Notes under the pieces: generated by a model
What the model saw: the letters and a program-made list of their open reading frames with translations, nothing else
What the model was told of the DNA's origin: nothing
The model's database searches: none
In this document: positions 60,831 to 64,000 of the stretch, piece after piece
How the letters are laid out: every line of letters begins with the position of its first letter
Numbering within the stretch: the first letter of the stretch is position 1
Made by a program: the position numbers and the translations under genes
From: Pseudomonas baetica
Lineage (GTDB): Bacteria > Pseudomonadota > Gammaproteobacteria > Pseudomonadales > Pseudomonadaceae
NCBI RefSeq assembly: GCF_002813455.1
Contig: NZ_PHHE01000001.1
Coordinates: forward strand, 3,461,001-3,525,000
Direction: 5' to 3'
DNA length: 64,000 nt

Positions 60831-62384
60831 ATGTCTGAGTCACCTGCGATGTCCATGCCCTTCAATCCGGCCGGAATCGAGCTTGATCGCCGCCTGGGCC
60901 TGAGTCGCCAGCTCTATCAGGCCTTGCGTCTGCGCGTGCTTGATGGCCGATTGGCCAGCGGCACACGCTTGCCGGCCAGTCGTGATTTGGCGGCGGCGCT
61001 GGGGATTTCCCGCAACAGTGTGGTACGCGCCTACGATCAACTCTATGCCGAGGGATTTATCGAGGGGCGGGTAGGTGATGGCACGTATGTCGCGCAATTG
61101 CCACAAACGCTCACTTCTACGAAAAAATTATCCACAAAAGTATCCACAGGGTTTTCAACAGGCCTATCCACAGCCTTATCCACAAATTGGCTGGATTTAC
61201 CTGTGGCTCCATCCAGTAAAGTTATCCACAACACAAACCTTTCGCGCATTGAAAGCAACCATTTAGCCTTGCCTCCGAGTGGTCCGCCGCGAGCGTTTCG
61301 GGTCGGCGTGCCGGCATTTGATCTGTTCCCGTTTGAGGTCTGGGCCAAGCTGAATGCGGCTTTCTGGCGCAAGCCGGATCTGCAGCAACTGTGTTACGGC
61401 GATCCGGCAGGCGATGCGCGCTTGCGTGGGATGATCGCCGCTTATTTGCGCAGCTCGCGCGGCATGCAATGCACGCCTGAGCAAATTGTGATCACCAGCG
61501 GTGCACAGCAAGGCATCAGTCTTTGTGCACAGCTGCTGGTGGCGCCGGGCGACGGCGTGGCGATCGAGAATCCGGGCTATCGCGCAGCCGGTCATGCGTT
61601 TGCCGTGGCGGGTGCGCGCCTGCATGGCGTGGCGGTGGACAGTGAGGGTATCGACTGCGCAGCAATGGCCAGTCTCAGCGATTGCCGGGTGGCCTATGTC
61701 ACGCCCTCGCATCAATACCCGACGGGTGTGGTGATGAGTCTTGCGCGACGCCTGGAATTACTGGCCTGGGCCGAGCGTACGCAGGGCTGGATCGTCGAGG
61801 ACGACTACGACGGCGAGTACCGTTACAGCGGTGCGCCGCTGGCACCCTTGGCGGCACTCGACCGACAGGGCCGGGTTTTGTACGTCGGGACGTTCGGCAA
61901 AATAGCCTTCCCGGCGTTGCGCCTCGGCTATCTGGTATTGCCGCCAGGGCTGGTGAATGCTTTTGCGCAACGGCGTGCGGTGGATGTTCGCCATTCGGAG
62001 GTGAGCACTCAGGCGGTGATGGCCGAGTTCATGGCCGCCGGGCATTTTCAGCGTCATATCCGCCGGATGCGCCGTGCTGCGCTCAGTCGCCGCAATGTGC
62101 TGTTGCAAGGTTGGCCGTCGAGTATTCCCGGAGTCGGCAGTCTGCCCTCCGTGTGTGCCGGGCTGCACCTGAGCGTCGCGGTCAACAGCGTCGAGCGTGA
62201 ACAACAACTGATCCAGCAGGCGCAAAGTGTCGGTGTCGAGATCAATGGATTGAGCAGCTACTGGCTGCCGCAATCCACCACTGCGATTGATCAGCGTGCC
62301 GGCCTGGTCCTGGGTTTCGCCGCAGTACCGGAGCCGGCAATCGAGTCGGCTCTGGCACGCTTGCGACAAGTCTGGCGGGTGTAA
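60831..62384 (+). CDS. MocR-type (GntR/aminotransferase fusion) regulator
   Basis: A 517-residue MocR regulator. It has an N-terminal GntR winged helix (LSRQLYQALRLRVLDGRLASG, LPASRDLAAALGISRNSVVRAY), a linker and a fold-type-I aminotransferase-like domain binding PLP. The PLP lysine sits in VGTFGKIAFPALRLGY (about residue 357). The linker (residues 99-120) is a LST-repeat encoded by a 12-base periodic DNA array. It is divergent from paiB, as regulators of this class often are from their target. Ligands of MocR proteins are usually PLP with an amino compound such as GABA. Confidence 0.87.
   Translation: MSESPAMSMPFNPAGIELDRRLGLSRQLYQALRLRVLDGRLASGTRLPASRDLAAALGISRNSVVRAYDQLYAEGFIEGRVGDGTYVAQLPQTLTSTKKLSTKVSTGFSTGLSTALSTNWLDLPVAPSSKVIHNTNLSRIESNHLALPPSGPPRAFRVGVPAFDLFPFEVWAKLNAAFWRKPDLQQLCYGDPAGDARLRGMIAAYLRSSRGMQCTPEQIVITSGAQQGISLCAQLLVAPGDGVAIENPGYRAAGHAFAVAGARLHGVAVDSEGIDCAAMASLSDCRVAYVTPSHQYPTGVVMSLARRLELLAWAERTQGWIVEDDYDGEYRYSGAPLAPLAALDRQGRVLYVGTFGKIAFPALRLGYLVLPPGLVNAFAQRRAVDVRHSEVSTQAVMAEFMAAGHFQRHIRRMRRAALSRRNVLLQGWPSSIPGVGSLPSVCAGLHLSVAVNSVEREQQLIQQAQSVGVEINGLSSYWLPQSTTAIDQRAGLVLGFAAVPEPAIESALARLRQVWRV
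61128..61230. repeat. Array of DnaA-box-like 9-mers within the mocR linker
   Basis: TTATCCACA occurs at 61128, 61176 and 61222. GTATCCACA is at 61140, CTATCCACA at 61164 and the more degenerate TTTTCAACA at 61152. The first five start exactly every 12 bases (61128, 61140, 61152, 61164, 61176), all on the plus strand. Three are perfect consensus DnaA boxes. Confidence 0.7.
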
Positions 62385-62402
62385 GCACCCTGCGTGGGTG
62401 AA

Positions 62403-64000
62403 TTAACCGCGGGGCTGCGGTTTCAGGAACAGGTCGCGATCCGCTGGCTTGTCCAGCCTTCTCAGCACATTGTCGACAGCATCAAAGGTGTCCAGTGCCT
62501 GGCGGGTTTTGGCGTCAAGCGTGAGCAAATAGGCATCAGCCAATTTAAGGTGAGCGACGGTGCACTGCTCATCCGCGACGGTTTGGTCGTCGTAGTGGAA
62601 ATGCGCCACCCACAGCGGCTTGTTGTGGTTGGTCTTGTCGAGGATCTGGTATTCCTGGAAGTAGTCCTTGCGTTGTTTGGTACGAATACGCCCGCGAGTA
62701 TCCTTGACGATCGCGACCTGATCGTTGGCAAGCAGCCACTGCAAGTAAGCTGTCCGGGGTTTGCGTTGCTTGAGCATTGTTGCGTAAGTGGTAACCCCTG
62801 TGGTGCGGGTAAGTTCAGCGCCTGCACGCAGTTCCTCGGCAAGGCTACCGACCGGTAAGTTTTCTGCCCCTGTGGCGCGTGCTCTGGCAAGCGCCTGCTC
62901 GGTTTCAGCAGCCGCATTGTTGAGCCTGCTGACTTGCTGATCGAACATGTCGCGGATGTCGGCAGGTATGCGGCCCGGGCGTTTGGCGTCTTCGCTCTTA
63001 CTCTTGTTGAACTCTGAGATTTTCAGATTCAATTCAAGTGCCGCGGCAACGATGTCGGTGTCATTGGTCAGAGCCTCGGGGGCGACCGGTAGCGACGCGG
63101 ACATCTTCACGAACGGAATTTGCGCCTCCGAATCGCTTTCGTCCGTGGACGGATTCCTTTCCGGTGGGTTCTGCCTGGGGCGGGTCTTGGTGACTTTGCC
63201 TTTGCGCTGCGGCCTGGAGGGCCCTGGTTCGTTTACCGGTGGAACAGCGATCTCGCTGGTGTCCGGCAGTTCCTCCACCAGGCGTTTCTGTGCCAGCTCG
63301 TGGAACTCGGCAATCTGCTGACGCACCTGGTCGAGTCTGGCCTGAACGAATGTTTCGGGATAGATCGTCGGCAATCCCAGAACGAGCTCATCGGCGCTGG
63401 CGTAAAGGTCATTGAAGTGGATCAGCTGTTCGATGCGAGCTGCCTGACCGTCGGCGCTGACCGGGGTTTTGATCAGGGCGATCAAGTCATGGCTGGCATC
63501 TGCCGCACTGGCGGTGACTGCCCGAAGCGCCTGGCGCGGCAAGGTCAGTTGCGGCTCTTCAAGGTCGCGCAGACACAACTCGGAGGTCAGGGCGATTTCA
63601 TTGGCGAGGAAGTCAAACCGGGTGAAAGGCGGAAGCAGCGATATCAGTTTTCTGGCAACCCTGGTTGGTTTTCCTTCGTATTGCTGTAGCACCTCGACCG
63701 ACGCCTTCAGGGTTTGCAGGGCGCCGACCATGCCTTCGCTCAGTGTCTTGGCCTTATTGGCAATATTCATTTGTTCCTGTCTGCTCACAGGTTCGACGTG
63801 GGTAGTGCCGGGGAGCAATCTTTGCAGGGTTTGTCGGTAGATCCTCATGTTCAAGCGCATCCAGCCACTGAGGCATTTATGTTGTTCAGTGGTCAGGCGC
63901 ATCAGCTGTGATTGGTAGAAGACGCTGCTGCCCCCGGACTCGTTCCAGATCCTCAGTTGTTCCAGCGCATCGGTGTAACTTTTGGCCAATACCTGCGATT
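62403..64000 (-). CDS. C-terminal part of a large DUF6543-like (dermonecrotic-toxin-type) protein
   Basis: The frame is open to the right edge, so only the last 530 or so residues are seen. They are hydrophilic and mostly helical, with a Pro/Arg/Lys-rich low-complexity linker (GPSRPQRKGKVTKTRPRQNP). The end has a recognisable region (RTAYLQWLLANDQVAIVKD, KQRKDYFQEYQIL, LWVAHFHYDDQ). This resembles the C-termini of very large Pseudomonas proteins with DUF6543 (dermonecrotic toxin N-terminal) domains, possibly effectors. A TTG at 63987 could start a protein, but an N-terminal continuation outside the window is more likely. The domain name is from memory of the family. Confidence 0.55.
   Translation of the reverse strand, partial: SQVLAKSYTDALEQLRIWNESGGSSVFYQSQLMRLTTEQHKCLSGWMRLNMRIYRQTLQRLLPGTTHVEPVSRQEQMNIANKAKTLSEGMVGALQTLKASVEVLQQYEGKPTRVARKLISLLPPFTRFDFLANEIALTSELCLRDLEEPQLTLPRQALRAVTASAADASHDLIALIKTPVSADGQAARIEQLIHFNDLYASADELVLGLPTIYPETFVQARLDQVRQQIAEFHELAQKRLVEELPDTSEIAVPPVNEPGPSRPQRKGKVTKTRPRQNPPERNPSTDESDSEAQIPFVKMSASLPVAPEALTNDTDIVAAALELNLKISEFNKSKSEDAKRPGRIPADIRDMFDQQVSRLNNAAAETEQALARARATGAENLPVGSLAEELRAGAELTRTTGVTTYATMLKQRKPRTAYLQWLLANDQVAIVKDTRGRIRTKQRKDYFQEYQILDKTNHNKPLWVAHFHYDDQTVADEQCTVAHLKLADAYLLTLDAKTRQALDTFDAVDNVLRRLDKPADRDLFLKPQPRG

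Noticed and set aside
61128..61230. Interpreting the DnaA-box array as a replication origin
   Set aside because: It lies inside an intact coding region, has no AT-rich unwinding element and no dnaA/dnaN context.
62386..62400. CACCC/GGGTG hairpin after the mocR gene as a terminator
   Set aside because: The stem is only 5 bases and has no T-run.

Overview
The window is typical chromosome of a fluorescent pseudomonad (Pseudomonas fluorescens group). The base composition is GC-rich, two kinds of REP palindrome typical of Pseudomonas lie between genes, and several blocks match the known P. aeruginosa order: pyrC2/carbonic anhydrase/folE2/amidase/CobW, pdxY, a CPA2 antiporter, uvrD, and an RpiR regulator with pycR and the two pyruvate carboxylase subunits. 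In P. aeruginosa that neighbourhood lies a few tens of kb from oriC. Three parS-like palindromes at 10.7, 24.0 and 24.95 kb fit such a position. No rRNA, tRNA, CRISPR array or prophage was seen.

Layout. 0-6 kb: end of an unknown gene, an acyltransferase, a DUF3142 lipoprotein with a large exported protein, and a LysE exporter diverging from an Lrp regulator. 6.1-7.5 kb: a dihydrolipoyl dehydrogenase gene broken by a frameshift. 7.7-15.7 kb: a metal-related block, with three overlapping SPFH (HflK/HflC-like) genes, one carrying a His-rich tail, a CPC-type heavy-metal P-ATPase, and a bufferin-type RiPP locus (DUF2282 precursor, DUF692 MNIO enzyme, DUF2063 partner). 15.8-19.1 kb: cyclopropane fatty acid synthase, cardiolipin synthase and a DUF3617 protein.

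19.2-29.5 kb is a zinc-starvation island with two Zur-box-like sites. It holds zinc-sparing or alternative enzymes (FolE2, PyrC2, a gamma-carbonic anhydrase), a ZnuABC importer, an amidase, two CobW GTPases, DUF1826 and two small exported proteins. 29.6-46.5 kb is core housekeeping: pdxY, thioesterase, antiporter, Tim44-like protein, uvrD, a GGDEF/EAL protein, an RpiR regulator, pycR and pycAB. 46.7-54.8 kb holds two related autotransporters, an amino-acid ABC pair and a homocysteine methyltransferase-like enzyme.

54.8-64 kb is more accessory. It has a DUF6124 gene behind an elaborate self-complementary leader, a hipA-hipB-type module, an IS110/IS1111 element inserted in a REP, two GNATs, PaiB facing a MocR regulator whose linker is encoded by a 12-bp-periodic array of DnaA boxes, and the C-terminal part of a large toxin-like protein.

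The best candidates for undescribed biology are the DUF6124 leader (mutually exclusive pairings over the start codon), the putative bridge RNA of the REP-targeting IS, the DnaA-box array inside the mocR gene, and the SPFH/P-ATPase/bufferin block. Assignments rest on reading the sequence and on family knowledge; no searches were run.
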